Assembly (NCBI GenBank): GCA_964451715.1
Contig: CAYVIZ010000002.1
Span: 1 to 60,850 of the forward strand
Direction of reading: 5' to 3'
From: Tiamatella sp964451715
GTDB lineage: Archaea > Thermoproteota > Thermoprotei_A > Sulfolobales > Acidilobaceae
Length of the DNA stretch: 60,850 bases
The first letter of the stretch is position 1; each line of letters starts with the position of its first letter. Positions 17,872-26,003 of this stretch are shown in pieces. The notes under the pieces are model-generated. The model saw nothing but the letters and a program-made list of their open reading frames with translations. It was not told where the DNA came from and searched no databases. A program made the translations under genes and the position numbers.

Positions 17872-18707
17872 ATGCTATTTTTCCCCAGGGTTAGGTGTTC
17901 GCCTCCGTCAACCACTATGTTCTCACCGATTACCAGTGTCTCCACAGGTTTGCATGCACGCAGGAGATCGGCTATATCCCTTATACTCTTATTGGCGAGG
18001 TAGTAAGGAGGCTCGTCGAAGTTATACACGGCCAGTAATGCTGGTTCCCCCTCCTTTAAACCCCATCTACGGCCAAGATAGCTATACGCGATTCTCGAGC
18101 TGGATAATAGCTCAGAAGGGCTCATAGAGCATATATTGTAGTTCATTCGACCCAGGAATGTGGCCGCCATTAAATCCTGTTTGAAAACATAGCTCTCCAT
18201 AGAATCAAGATATACGTCACCCTCAGGATACGACTCCAAGTATGACGGTCTTACACACTCGCTTCTACCCCCGCATTTTCCCGTTATGGGCACTATTTTT
18301 ATTCCAGTCGACTTCTCTAGCTCAAGCTTAGGTGAATACGAGGGAAGCTCCACGCCTACTACCCCTACCCCCTTTATGCTTAGGTCAAACAAGGCTTTAC
18401 TCATGTTCATCCTGAGCCTACTAGAGTCTATCTTTTCCAGCAGTTCGAAGCGTTTCTCCATAAATCCTCTCCGAGAAGGATGGACATCCAGTAATCCTAT
18501 GTCGGTATACGCTATACCTAAACTCGGAGCGATAACTCTATTCCTTCCCCCAATTATGAGGGACGCGTACTCATATTCTTCGGGAACAGGCTGAGAGCCT
18601 ATCGACTCTGTTAATCCATTCCTAAGGTACACGTAACCGTTTCTAATAACCCTGTACTCGTCAAGAAACACTATATCAGCCTTTACGAGTATATCGTACA
18701 TAGTCAT
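17862..18707 (-). CDS. Degenerate amidohydrolase-like protein
   Basis: 281 aa. The N-terminus (KADIVFLDEYRVIRNGYVYL) and C-terminus (VETLVIGENIVVDGGEHL) are the two halves of the small beta domain of amidohydrolases, and the middle looks like a shortened barrel. Where the family has a PGxxDxHxH motif it reads VIAPSLGIAYTDIG, so the first two metal-binding histidines are missing. It is about 100 aa shorter than the intact homologue at 3825-4985. It is probably not a metal hydrolase; a structural or regulatory role, or decay, is possible. The frame is intact throughout. Confidence 0.7.
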   Translation of the reverse strand: MTMYDILVKADIVFLDEYRVIRNGYVYLRNGLTESIGSQPVPEEYEYASLIIGGRNRVIAPSLGIAYTDIGLLDVHPSRRGFMEKRFELLEKIDSSRLRMNMSKALFDLSIKGVGVVGVELPSYSPKLELEKSTGIKIVPITGKCGGRSECVRPSYLESYPEGDVYLDSMESYVFKQDLMAATFLGRMNYNICSMSPSELLSSSRIAYSYLGRRWGLKEGEPALLAVYNFDEPPYYLANKSIRDIADLLRACKPVETLVIGENIVVDGGEHLTLGKNSMSQ

Positions 18708-18795
18708 CCACCTGGATTATATAAAGCCTCAAACCTAAACTTTAAACCCCTTACTTCTCACTTGATAGCATATACATGGTTAGAGGGAGAGTAGA

Positions 18796-20358
18796 GTGGC
18801 ATTGGTCAGCAGGGAAACAGACGATGTAGTGCTAAGCATTGACAGTATAATAGATGGGTCAGCGAGAAGATTCCTCGAGAGGCATAAGCCGGGGAACCTT
18901 AGGGTTTATGTTCATACATCAGTACTTGACTACCTATATAGAGAGGCTAGGAAGGGAGTAACACGTGCTATAACTGGTATAGGAGAACTAGAGAAGATAC
19001 ATGAGTACATGACAGGGACGGGCCGCGGCGAGCTTGTCTATTATAGCGATGGATACCGTGCAACCCCGAACATAAGCGAAGAACTGGTCAGGAGCTATAC
19101 CAGGCAACTGGCCCGGAGCACCGATTCCCTACTGGTCACTTCAGACATGCTGGAGGCATCCACTTCGAGAGCCTTAGGGGTACGTGTTCTCTACCTGGGG
19201 GCCTCAGAGGGCGTCGAGCCTAGGATAGCACATTACTTCGACGATAAAACTATGAGTGTACACCTAAAGGAAGACGCTTATCCTATAGCAAAAAAAGGCA
19301 AACCGGGTAACTGGATATTTGTAGTGCTCGAAAAAAAGAAGCTGAGTAGAGATGAACTAGAAGACCTGTCACGGGAGATAATAGAAGCGGCTGCAGCCTC
19401 TCCTAAAGGCTTCATAGAAATAGACAGAGAAGGCTCCTCCATCATACAGCTTGGCGATTATAGGATAGTTATAACGAGACCCCCACTCAGCGAGGGATGG
19501 GAAATAACTGCTGTGAAGCCACTAGTTAAACTCAGCTTGGAAGACTATGATTTACCTGAAAAACTAATGTCTAGGCTTACCGAGAGAGCTGAGGGTATAC
19601 TAATAGCCGGCGCGCCGGGCATGGGTAAGACAACCTTCGCCCAAGCACTGGCGGAGTTCTATGTGAGGATGGGTAAGATCGTTAAAACCATAGAATCGCC
19701 TAGAGACATGCGTCTGCCCCCGGAGATAACCCAGTATTCTAAGAACTACGCCAGTCTAGGCGAGCTGCACGATATACTGCTTCTTTCAAGACCCGATTAC
19801 ACAGTCTTTGACGAGCTCAGGAATACAGAGGATTTCCAGTTGTACATCGACTTGAGACTGGCAGGCATAGGGATGATAGGTGTAACGCATGCAACGACTC
19901 CTATAGATGCTGTTCAGAGGTTTATGAAGAGGGTAGAACTAGGCATGATACCCAGCATTATAGATACCGTGATCTATGTTAATAACGGGAGAATAGAAAA
20001 GGTCTACGAGCTGAAGATGACGGTAAAGCTTCCTACAGGGCTAAAGGAAGCAGAGTTGTCCAGGCCCGTTGTAGAGGTTAGGGATTTCATAACAGGAGAA
20101 CTAGAGTACGAGATATATACATTTGGAGAGCAGACAATGGTTGTACCTGTGAGGCAGAAGGGTAAAGCCGAGGGTGTGGATAGAAAGGTTTTACAGCGCA
20201 TCTCTAATATAATACCTGATGCTGATATAGAAGTTAGAGGGAACAGGATACTCCTCAAGATACCGCGTAGTAGTACTAGAGCGCTGGCTAAACGTATAAA
20301 GAGAGTTAAACGGATAGCTGAGAAGCACGGGTACGATGTTAACGTTGCCATATACTAG
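18796..20358 (+). CDS. PINA-type ATPase (PIN - secretion-type ATPase - KH)
   Basis: 520 aa in three parts. The N-terminus (about 1-135) is PIN-like, with an acidic VLSIDSIIDG and LLVTSDMLEAS. The centre is a PilT/type II secretion-like ATPase with Walker A GAPGMGKTTFAQ at about 271-282. The end (about 455-515) is KH-like. This is the layout of crenarchaeal PINA, reported in Sulfolobus as a hexameric ATPase that promotes Holliday-junction branch migration and binds Hjc. The convergent neighbour here is Hjc itself, sharing a CTAG stop tetramer (20355-20358), which supports the call. It starts at GTG behind GAGGGAG. Confidence 0.88.
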   Translation: MALVSRETDDVVLSIDSIIDGSARRFLERHKPGNLRVYVHTSVLDYLYREARKGVTRAITGIGELEKIHEYMTGTGRGELVYYSDGYRATPNISEELVRSYTRQLARSTDSLLVTSDMLEASTSRALGVRVLYLGASEGVEPRIAHYFDDKTMSVHLKEDAYPIAKKGKPGNWIFVVLEKKKLSRDELEDLSREIIEAAAASPKGFIEIDREGSSIIQLGDYRIVITRPPLSEGWEITAVKPLVKLSLEDYDLPEKLMSRLTERAEGILIAGAPGMGKTTFAQALAEFYVRMGKIVKTIESPRDMRLPPEITQYSKNYASLGELHDILLLSRPDYTVFDELRNTEDFQLYIDLRLAGIGMIGVTHATTPIDAVQRFMKRVELGMIPSIIDTVIYVNNGRIEKVYELKMTVKLPTGLKEAELSRPVVEVRDFITGELEYEIYTFGEQTMVVPVRQKGKAEGVDRKVLQRISNIIPDADIEVRGNRILLKIPRSSTRALAKRIKRVKRIAEKHGYDVNVAIY

Positions 20359-20810
20359 ACATATTCTTCAAGGGTTGTTGCTCCATCAGCTAGGCTTAAT
20401 AATCCATTTAATGTAAGAGCCTCTCTCAGGGATTCCATCTTGATTTTATAGTTGCCATTCGCCGTTGTCTCCAGCTTCTCTACTGGTATGAACTTCCAGT
20501 CTATATGATCTATTATTTTGATCGCTATAAAGGCTCTGCCAGAGGCTCTTCGGGCGAACTCGGACAATCTTGAGACCTTATCCTTAGGCACGTATATTGT
20601 TCCAAGACTCCAGCGTACCTTTATTTCTATTGCTGCTATGAAGTTGTTCTTTATAGCCACTAAATCCGGCTGGACTATCTCCTTGGAGCCGCCTCCGCTT
20701 CCAGGCCCCCTTACAACTGCGAAGCCTAGGGACCAGAGTTTTCTCGCCAGCTGTCGTTCGTAATGGAAGCCCTTCTGTCTACTGGTACGTCTTCTCTTAC
20801 CTTTCAACAC
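20355..20810 (-). CDS. hjc: Holliday junction resolvase Hjc
   Basis: Homodimeric nuclease that cuts four-way DNA junctions in recombination. Typical features are KGFHYERQLARKLWSLGF with catalytic E18, VVRGPGSGGG, the catalytic PDLVAIK (D49) and the E-x-K pair in AIEIKVRW (E62, K64). 151 aa is slightly longer than most Hjc because of a C-terminal tail after KMESLREAL. The start is GTG 20810 or TTG 20807. Its stop overlaps that of the PINA gene, so two proteins known to interact in Sulfolobus are neighbours in tail-to-tail orientation. Confidence 0.9.
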   Translation of the reverse strand: MLKGKRRRTSRQKGFHYERQLARKLWSLGFAVVRGPGSGGGSKEIVQPDLVAIKNNFIAAIEIKVRWSLGTIYVPKDKVSRLSEFARRASGRAFIAIKIIDHIDWKFIPVEKLETTANGNYKIKMESLREALTLNGLLSLADGATTLEEYV

Positions 20811-20931
20811 GCTTCTACCACGTTTCTAGGTTGAATAAATGATAGAAGACGGAATATATATAGAGTCTTGGATTAAAACTTATTCAGTAGGAAGACAAGT
20901 ATTACCATACCCGTAAACGGGGTGTATTATA

Positions 20932-21729
20932 ATGAGCGATGGTGCTATACCCGAATATGGATTCTTCTTGGCGCTTATAATACTGATAATACTTGCCTAC
21001 TCGATCAGAATAGTCAAGGAGTATGAGAGAGCGGTTATCTTCAGGTTAGGCAGGATTATAGGAGCAAAAGGCCCCGGACTCTTCCTCGTAATACCGGGAG
21101 TCGATAAACTGATTAAAGTAGATCTACGTATAACCGTTGTAGATGTTCCAGAGCAGAAGATCATAACCAAGGATAACGTGACGGTCGGCGTGGACGCTGT
21201 AGTTTATTATAAGGTTATGGACCCGGTTATGGCTGTTATGAAGATTGAAAACTATCATTATGCCGTTATGATGCTCGCCCAAACGACTCTGAGAGACGTC
21301 ATAGGACAGGTGGAGCTTGACGAGTTGCTTACTAATAGAGAGAAACTCAACGTAGAGCTGCAGAAAATACTGGATGAACTCACTGATCCGTGGGGTATAA
21401 AGGTCACACAAGTCACTATAAAAGAGGTTAAACTACCGGACTCTATGCTCAGGGCTATGGCTAAGCAGGCCGAGGCAGAGAGGTGGAGGCGCGCCAAGGT
21501 TATAGAAGCGGAGGGAGAGAGACAGGCTGCTAAAGTCATGGCTGAGGCGGCGAGCTTTTATGAGAAACACCCTGTAGCCCTGAGGCTCAGAGAACTGCAG
21601 ACCCTTATAGAAGTAGCTAAAGAGAAGAACATGATTATAATAGCGCCCCAGCATCTAGGAGCATTGGAGCTTGCCACAGCTATCTCCTCGGCTAATAAAG
21701 CGATGGAAGGGTATAGAGGAGAGCAGTAA
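20932..21729 (+). CDS. Stomatin/prohibitin-like SPFH protein (slipin)
   Basis: 265 aa. One N-terminal membrane helix (FFLALIILIILAYSI) precedes the SPFH domain: RIVKEYERAVIFRLGRIIG, GPGLFLVIPGVDKLIKVDLR and the later TKDNVTVGVDAVVYYKV. A charged coiled coil (about 185-220, AEAERWRRAKVIEAEGERQ) supports oligomer formation at the membrane. It is the partner of the NfeD-type protease that follows one base later, the classic stomatin operon. It starts at ATG 20932 behind GGGGTG, which falls inside a short hairpin (CCCGT and ACGGG around 20912-20923). Confidence 0.92.
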   Translation: MSDGAIPEYGFFLALIILIILAYSIRIVKEYERAVIFRLGRIIGAKGPGLFLVIPGVDKLIKVDLRITVVDVPEQKIITKDNVTVGVDAVVYYKVMDPVMAVMKIENYHYAVMMLAQTTLRDVIGQVELDELLTNREKLNVELQKILDELTDPWGIKVTQVTIKEVKLPDSMLRAMAKQAEAERWRRAKVIEAEGERQAAKVMAEAASFYEKHPVALRLRELQTLIEVAKEKNMIIIAPQHLGALELATAISSANKAMEGYRGEQ

Positions 21730-21730
21730 G

Positions 21731-23104
21731 TTGGCAGAGATTAGGCATTATCTACTAAGGCTATTTGCATTATTTTTTATAGTATTCTCACTGGGCCTGG
21801 TAGTAGAATCCCTGCAGAAAGCATACTCTCAGACGGGTCACGAAGTAGTTGACAAGGCGTATGTGATAAGAATTACAGGAGTTATAGACTCGTCTACAGA
21901 GGAGTATGTGAAAAACGCCATAAGCCGTGCAGAGGATGACAACGCGTTACTTATAATAGAGCTTAACACCCCCGGCGGCTTCCTCGATCCCGCGATGGAT
22001 ATTGTTGTTCAGATAGATAAGGCTAGAATACCTGTTGTAGGATTCGTAGTTGACAAATGGGCGGAAAGTGCTGGTACACTTATACTGGTTTCATGCCACG
22101 TGGCCGCTATGCAGCCCTCAACTCAAATAGGCTCTATGCAGCCGATTGAATATGATCCGACTACTGGTTCCTATCGCCCGGTAAACGAGTCGAAGATAAT
22201 TAATCCGATCCTCAAATTCCTTGACGAGCATGCGGCATCCAAGGGAAGAAATAAAACCATACTCCACAAGTTTGTGACGGAAAACCTTAACCTAGGAGCC
22301 AGTGAGGCCCTGGAATATGGTGTAATCGACTATGTTGCAAGGAATGATGAGGAGTTACTGTCCTATATCAATGGGTCAGAGTTGACGCTTCCCAGCGGGT
22401 ACACGGTGGATATAAGGTTGAGAGATCTGACTCCGATAGAGTATAATCCATCTCCCAGACAGGTGATAGTCCATGCACTTTCAGACCCGCTGCTCTCCGG
22501 GCTGCTGTTATCGCTTGGCGTTATGATAATAGTGTTTTCAGTATTATCAGGCCATGCCGCGTTCCTCGGAGTGGGTGCTTTCTTGCTACTACTGGGATTA
22601 ATGGGATCGGGGTATAACGTGAATCTCACGGTTACCTTGCTGCTCGTTATAGGAGCTATATTACTGGTTATAGAACTGTATACCCCGGGATTCGGTATTA
22701 TAGGAGGGACTGGAATAGTGATGCTAACGCTGGGTCTAATATTAATCCCTGTCTCAGGCGGTATAAGCCTTACAAAGGCATACGCCGACGAATTATTACA
22801 TATTATATACGCTGTGGGAATATCAATAGGCGCCTTCTTCGCTTTTGTAATATATAAGATAGTCAAAGCCCGCTCGATGCCCTCGTTCAATTGGAGTGTA
22901 AAGGGCCGTACAGGAAAGGCTTTATCTGATATAGACCCCGGTTCTGAAGGGATTGTCCTAGTGGACGGAGAATACTGGAAGGCCTATAGCGATGAAAGTA
23001 TCAGGAAGGGAGACACGATAGTGGTTATCGACCAGTTCGGGCTTAGATTGAAGGTGAAAAAAGCGGGTTCAACTAGCATTTCTTCTCATAAAGAGTCAGC
23101 CTAA
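21731..23104 (+). CDS. NfeD-type membrane serine protease (stomatin-operon partner)
   Basis: 457 aa from TTG 21731; GAGGAGAG is well placed upstream, and earlier in-frame codons lie inside the SPFH gene. A signal/membrane helix is followed by a ClpP-like protease domain with ITGVIDSSTEEYV, NTPGGFLDPA and the nucleophile region WAESAGTLI. About four to five membrane helices (around 265-395) come next, and the C-terminal OB-like NfeD domain ends the protein (SEGIVLVDGEYWKAYSDES). In Pyrococcus such proteases cleave the stomatin partner. The 3' end overlaps the opposite small gene by 32 bases. Confidence 0.9.
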   Translation: MAEIRHYLLRLFALFFIVFSLGLVVESLQKAYSQTGHEVVDKAYVIRITGVIDSSTEEYVKNAISRAEDDNALLIIELNTPGGFLDPAMDIVVQIDKARIPVVGFVVDKWAESAGTLILVSCHVAAMQPSTQIGSMQPIEYDPTTGSYRPVNESKIINPILKFLDEHAASKGRNKTILHKFVTENLNLGASEALEYGVIDYVARNDEELLSYINGSELTLPSGYTVDIRLRDLTPIEYNPSPRQVIVHALSDPLLSGLLLSLGVMIIVFSVLSGHAAFLGVGAFLLLLGLMGSGYNVNLTVTLLLVIGAILLVIELYTPGFGIIGGTGIVMLTLGLILIPVSGGISLTKAYADELLHIIYAVGISIGAFFAFVIYKIVKARSMPSFNWSVKGRTGKALSDIDPGSEGIVLVDGEYWKAYSDESIRKGDTIVVIDQFGLRLKVKKAGSTSISSHKESA

Positions 23105-23264
23105 GAGTCCTTAATGCTTCATAAAGGTCTTCAAGGGTTTCCTGGACTCTTAGGTGTATGCCTCTATGCTTGGCATCGTCTTTGAATATATAGGCTATGT
23201 AGTCTTCAAGCGCTTCTAGCTTACTGTAGATAACGTCTATCTGTACATATGGGTCGTTACTCAT
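23073..23264 (-). CDS. Small helical protein, unknown
   Basis: 63 aa, amphipathic and helical (DVIYSKLEALEDYIAYIF, TLEDLYEALRTLRLTLYEKK), without a recognised motif. Its ATG lies within the end of the phosphorylase-family gene (8-base overlap), so it is probably translated from the same mRNA. The 3' end overlaps nfeD antisense by 32 bases. The coupling to the upstream gene is the main reason to accept it. No function is proposed. Confidence 0.5.
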   Translation of the reverse strand: MSNDPYVQIDVIYSKLEALEDYIAYIFKDDAKHRGIHLRVQETLEDLYEALRTLRLTLYEKKC

Positions 23265-24072
23265 TTATACCAGACCCCAACACATAGTCGAGTGATTCTT
23301 TTAGTGTCCTATAGATGTTTAGGATTATCTCTGAGACGTTTTTCTTTGTCTCCTCCTCTTCTTCTGTGTCAGCCAGGTCGAATGTGCTAAAGGCTGAGAG
23401 GCTTTCCTTGATAACTAGTATTGAAACAGGTTTAATGTTCCTGATGTAGGAGTACGAGTAGATTACCGATGAATCCATGTCTACTGCGCATATTCTAGGG
23501 TTCTTTATCAGACTTGAAAGTTCTCCCTCTTTGATATTGATATGTTTTCCTATATAGCCGAGTGATAGGACGATGCATCCTGTTAGCTTGTTTTTCTTTT
23601 CGTCATCAGGCGTTTGCAGGAGTCTCCCCACCATGCTCCGCTTTACTTTAAAGTAAAGATCAAAATCCGGTATGGCTGGTAGTTTAGGGTCTATAATATA
23701 GTTTGTTATGAAATCGTTTCTAACCGCGGATCGTACTATAACCACTGAGCCTGTGTTTAAGTTGCTTGTGACACTTAATCCTATACCAAGTTTTATTAAC
23801 ACCTTCACGCCTGCTGTAGTAGCGTCGCTCATCAGGTTCAGTGTTAGGCTTGGTATTGAGGGATAGAAGATAACCGCGTATTCTTGGGGTTCGCCTTTAA
23901 TTATAGAACCTGAGATACCGTATTCTCCTGTAAAGGAATCAATAATATTGGATTCCTCTAGTGTTACAATTTTTTCGTAGGCTTCTCTTAGATCTGTTAG
24001 TATAGCCACACTGGGCAAGCTTCTCGGTATGCCTGTTCCCTTGAATGCCGCATGGAACCTGCTCAACGTCAT
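23257..24072 (-). CDS. Nucleoside phosphorylase superfamily protein (divergent)
   Basis: 271 aa with the PNP/UDP phosphorylase fold pattern. LIKLGIGLSVTSNLNTGSVV occupies the place of the usual RxGTxGG phosphate-site region, followed by VRSAVRNDF, and CAVDMDSSVIYSYSYIR replaces the usual xxDMExxxxxxxA motif, where the ribose-binding glutamate is now serine. A purine or uridine phosphorylase activity is thus uncertain. It starts at ATG 24072 behind GGAGGG. It is divergent from the SpeD-family gene, whose pathway produces methylthioadenosine, but no link is proven. Confidence 0.7.
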   Translation of the reverse strand: MTLSRFHAAFKGTGIPRSLPSVAILTDLREAYEKIVTLEESNIIDSFTGEYGISGSIIKGEPQEYAVIFYPSIPSLTLNLMSDATTAGVKVLIKLGIGLSVTSNLNTGSVVIVRSAVRNDFITNYIIDPKLPAIPDFDLYFKVKRSMVGRLLQTPDDEKKNKLTGCIVLSLGYIGKHINIKEGELSSLIKNPRICAVDMDSSVIYSYSYIRNIKPVSILVIKESLSAFSTFDLADTEEEEETKKNVSEIILNIYRTLKESLDYVLGSGINE

Positions 24073-24126
24073 GGTCCCTCCGTTAAGAGGTTTCTCATCC
24101 CTAAAGAGTTCTCTTGTATAACTGCC

Positions 24127-24220
24127 TTTATATTTCGGTGTTTCCGTTTATTATCCTTAGGAATATCTCGGGGGGTCAAATCTTATATTCCGATATTGAC
24201 CCCCTTTTTATAGGGGGGTC
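24127..24220 (+). promoter_or_regulatory. SpeD leader: promoter plus three-arm switch-like element
   Basis: TATA-like TTTATATTT at 24127-24135 predicts a start near 24157 and a 5' UTR of about 68 bases, long for a crenarchaeon. Arm A GGGGGTCAA (24171-24179) pairs exactly with arm B TTGACCCCC (24196-24204). B can instead pair through GACCCCC (24198-24204) with arm C GGGGGTC (24214-24220), which is the G-rich ribosome-binding region right before ATG 24225. A-B is followed by CTTTTTAT, like an archaeal terminator. The two hairpins exclude each other. A palindromic protein operator is the alternative reading. Confidence 0.5.
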
Positions 24221-24224
24221 GGCT

Positions 24225-24611
24225 ATGAGAAGCCGAGAAATACTAAGGGAGGAGATGGGGGATTACCGGGTAGTAGGGAAACACGTATATGGCAACTTGG
24301 TGGAGTGCGCTAATGAAGACCTCCTACGGAATCCTAATGGGTTAAAGAATATTGTGAGGAATGCGGCTAAACTCGGTAACATGACTTTACTGGATTTGAA
24401 GGCATGGAAAATAGGGCAGGGAGTTTCTGTGGTGGCAGTCATACTTGAAAGCCATATTACAATACACACTTGGCCCGAGTACAGGTATGCTACAGTGGAC
24501 GTTTATTCCTGTGGTGCCCATACGGACCCGCAGAAGGCTTTCGACTATATAGTAGCTTCATTGAGGCCTAAGCGTGTTGAAATAGGGAAGGCTTCTAGGT
24601 CGTTGGAATAG
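24225..24611 (+). CDS. speD: Pyruvoyl S-adenosylmethionine/arginine decarboxylase (SpeD family)
   Basis: Pro-enzyme of about 128 aa that cleaves itself before a serine to form a pyruvoyl group. The cleavage and active-site region ESHITIHTWPEYRYATVDVY is intact and KHVYGNL is near the N-terminus. In bacteria the family makes decarboxylated SAM for spermidine. In crenarchaea one paralogue instead decarboxylates arginine to agmatine, and the two are too similar to separate by eye. ATG 24225 gives the family length; upstream in-frame codons look non-coding. A three-arm leader element lies directly before it and a hairpin follows the stop. Confidence 0.88.
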   Translation: MRSREILREEMGDYRVVGKHVYGNLVECANEDLLRNPNGLKNIVRNAAKLGNMTLLDLKAWKIGQGVSVVAVILESHITIHTWPEYRYATVDVYSCGAHTDPQKAFDYIVASLRPKRVEIGKASRSLE

Positions 24612-24616
24612 ATTTC

Positions 24617-24634
24617 CGGGGGTTACCACCCCCG
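24617..24634. terminator. Hairpin after the SpeD-family gene
   Basis: CGGGGGT (24617-24623) and ACCCCCG (24628-24634) form a perfect 7-bp stem with a TACC loop, 5 bases past the stop codon. Pyrimidine-rich ATATCTTTTCCTC follows at 24644-24656. It sits between convergent genes and could end transcription from either side. Confidence 0.5.
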
Positions 24635-24705
24635 CTTAACTAGATATATCTTTTCCTCTATACTCTCAATTCTATTGTGAATGTATTGATAATACTGAAA
24701 GGTTT

Positions 24706-25305
24706 TCATATAAGGCCGAAGAACATTTTTAGAAGTAAAATAACCATAACAGCAGTTCCTCCTATACCAGTAAAACGGATGAAGCCTACCAATAGCTTTT
24801 CCCCGCTTATCCTGCTAAGGTATACTCCTAGAATACCTACAATGCTGAGGCCTATTATTACTGATACTATAAAAGCAGCTCTCACTGATAAGCCGGCCAT
24901 ACCGGCTGTAAGGAAAGGTATTGAGACTAGTATAGGAAACAGTGTCGCCCCAAAACCGCTCCATAGCGAGACATATATAGGTATATATGTTGCTGCTTTA
25001 TAGTAAATACTATCCTCTTCAAGTTTTCCCGCCATATGTGCCTGTATACGTAGAAGCTCACGTCTGCGTTCAGCTCTCTCCGAGAGATAGACACCGATTG
25101 TGGCGCTGAAGAAACCCATAGCTATGGCAGCTCCTATTATTCCAAGGGCTAAAACCATGGGCTCAGTGTTCGAAGAGTATCCACCAGCCGCTACTCCTAG
25201 AGAGGTTAGGAGGGAGTCGAAGGCGTTTGTAACAAACATTCTCCTAGCTATTGAAGATACTTCTCCATTCTTGTCTAAGATCTTTATTATTTCAAGGAAC
25301 TCCAT
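24706..25305 (-). CDS. VIT1/CCC1-family membrane transporter
   Basis: About 199 aa from ATG 25305. The N-terminal NAFDSLLTSLGVAAGGYS and the later VYLSERAERRRELLRIQ followed by a charged segment (AHMAGKLEEDSIYYK) are typical of the VIT1/CCC1 family, which moves Fe2+ or Mn2+. About five membrane helices are seen (around 45-70, 100-125, 130-160, 170-199). GTG 25317 is a second start candidate. The G-rich ribosome-binding region AGGAGGTG is inside a hairpin (CTAGGAG with CTCCTAG), with the ATG two bases beyond its base. Metal-responsive control would be plausible but is not shown. Confidence 0.82.
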   Translation of the reverse strand: MEFLEIIKILDKNGEVSSIARRMFVTNAFDSLLTSLGVAAGGYSSNTEPMVLALGIIGAAIAMGFFSATIGVYLSERAERRRELLRIQAHMAGKLEEDSIYYKAATYIPIYVSLWSGFGATLFPILVSIPFLTAGMAGLSVRAAFIVSVIIGLSIVGILGVYLSRISGEKLLVGFIRFTGIGGTAVMVILLLKMFFGLI

Positions 25306-25385
25306 TCCTAGGAGCACACCTCCTAGATGCGGGCTTCGCCTCTTCCTTTGTTAAAGGTTTTCCTCCTAGTTACCAGAACTGATTA

Positions 25386-25769
25386 TCAAGGCCTGTAGCC
25401 TATGGCTTCTATTTCTACGTCTACTCCCAGTGGTAAGTTGGATACTTCCACTACAGCCCTAGCGGGTGGAAGGGTTTTCCCTATTATTTCAGAGTAGACC
25501 TCGTTGAACTCCTTGAACTTAGATATATCTCGTAGATATACGTTCACCTTAAGCAGTGTATCAATATCGCCTCCGGCAGCCCTGATAACTGCTAGCATAT
25601 TATGAATTGCCTGTCTAGCCTTCTCCTTGAAATCCCCCTTTACCAGCTCACCGGTTTCGGGGTTAATGGGTATCTGGCCTGAAACAAAAATTAGTTTATC
25701 GAAGATGACTCCTTGACTGTAAGGGCCTACTGGTCTGGGCGCCTTCTCAGTGTATACGGCTTCCTTCAT
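25386..25769 (-). CDS. ridA: RidA family enamine/imine deaminase
   Basis: 127 aa RidA/YjgF/UK114 protein that hydrolyses reactive enamines and imines made by PLP enzymes. The marks are APRPVGPYSQGVIF, LIFVSGQIPINPETGEL, VNVYLRDISKFKEFNEVY and the C-terminal LPPARAVVEVSNLPLGVDVE, with the ligand-binding arginine in PPARA. I prefer ATG 25769 to ATG 25784 because the protein then starts as usual for the family. It is transcribed towards the VIT1-like gene, about 65 bases away, and could be cotranscribed with it. Confidence 0.95.
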   Translation of the reverse strand: MKEAVYTEKAPRPVGPYSQGVIFDKLIFVSGQIPINPETGELVKGDFKEKARQAIHNMLAVIRAAGGDIDTLLKVNVYLRDISKFKEFNEVYSEIIGKTLPPARAVVEVSNLPLGVDVEIEAIGYRP

Positions 25770-25853
25770 AAATAATGCCCCCATCCCAGCCGGGTATCCC
25801 GTTTAATAGATTGTTCAGCTTAGTAAAAAACCTAATCAACTGTTAAAATACCG

Positions 25854-25960
<107 letters not shown>

Positions 25961-26003
25961 TTGACCGTCTTCTCATTTAATGAGGCTGGGAAGTTTTTAA
26001 GAA

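Noticed and set aside
24114..24224. N-terminal extension of the SpeD-family protein from ATG 24114
   Set aside because: The extension is hydrophobic and unlike the family, the region holds the TATA-like box and the three-arm leader, and ATG 24225 gives the usual length.
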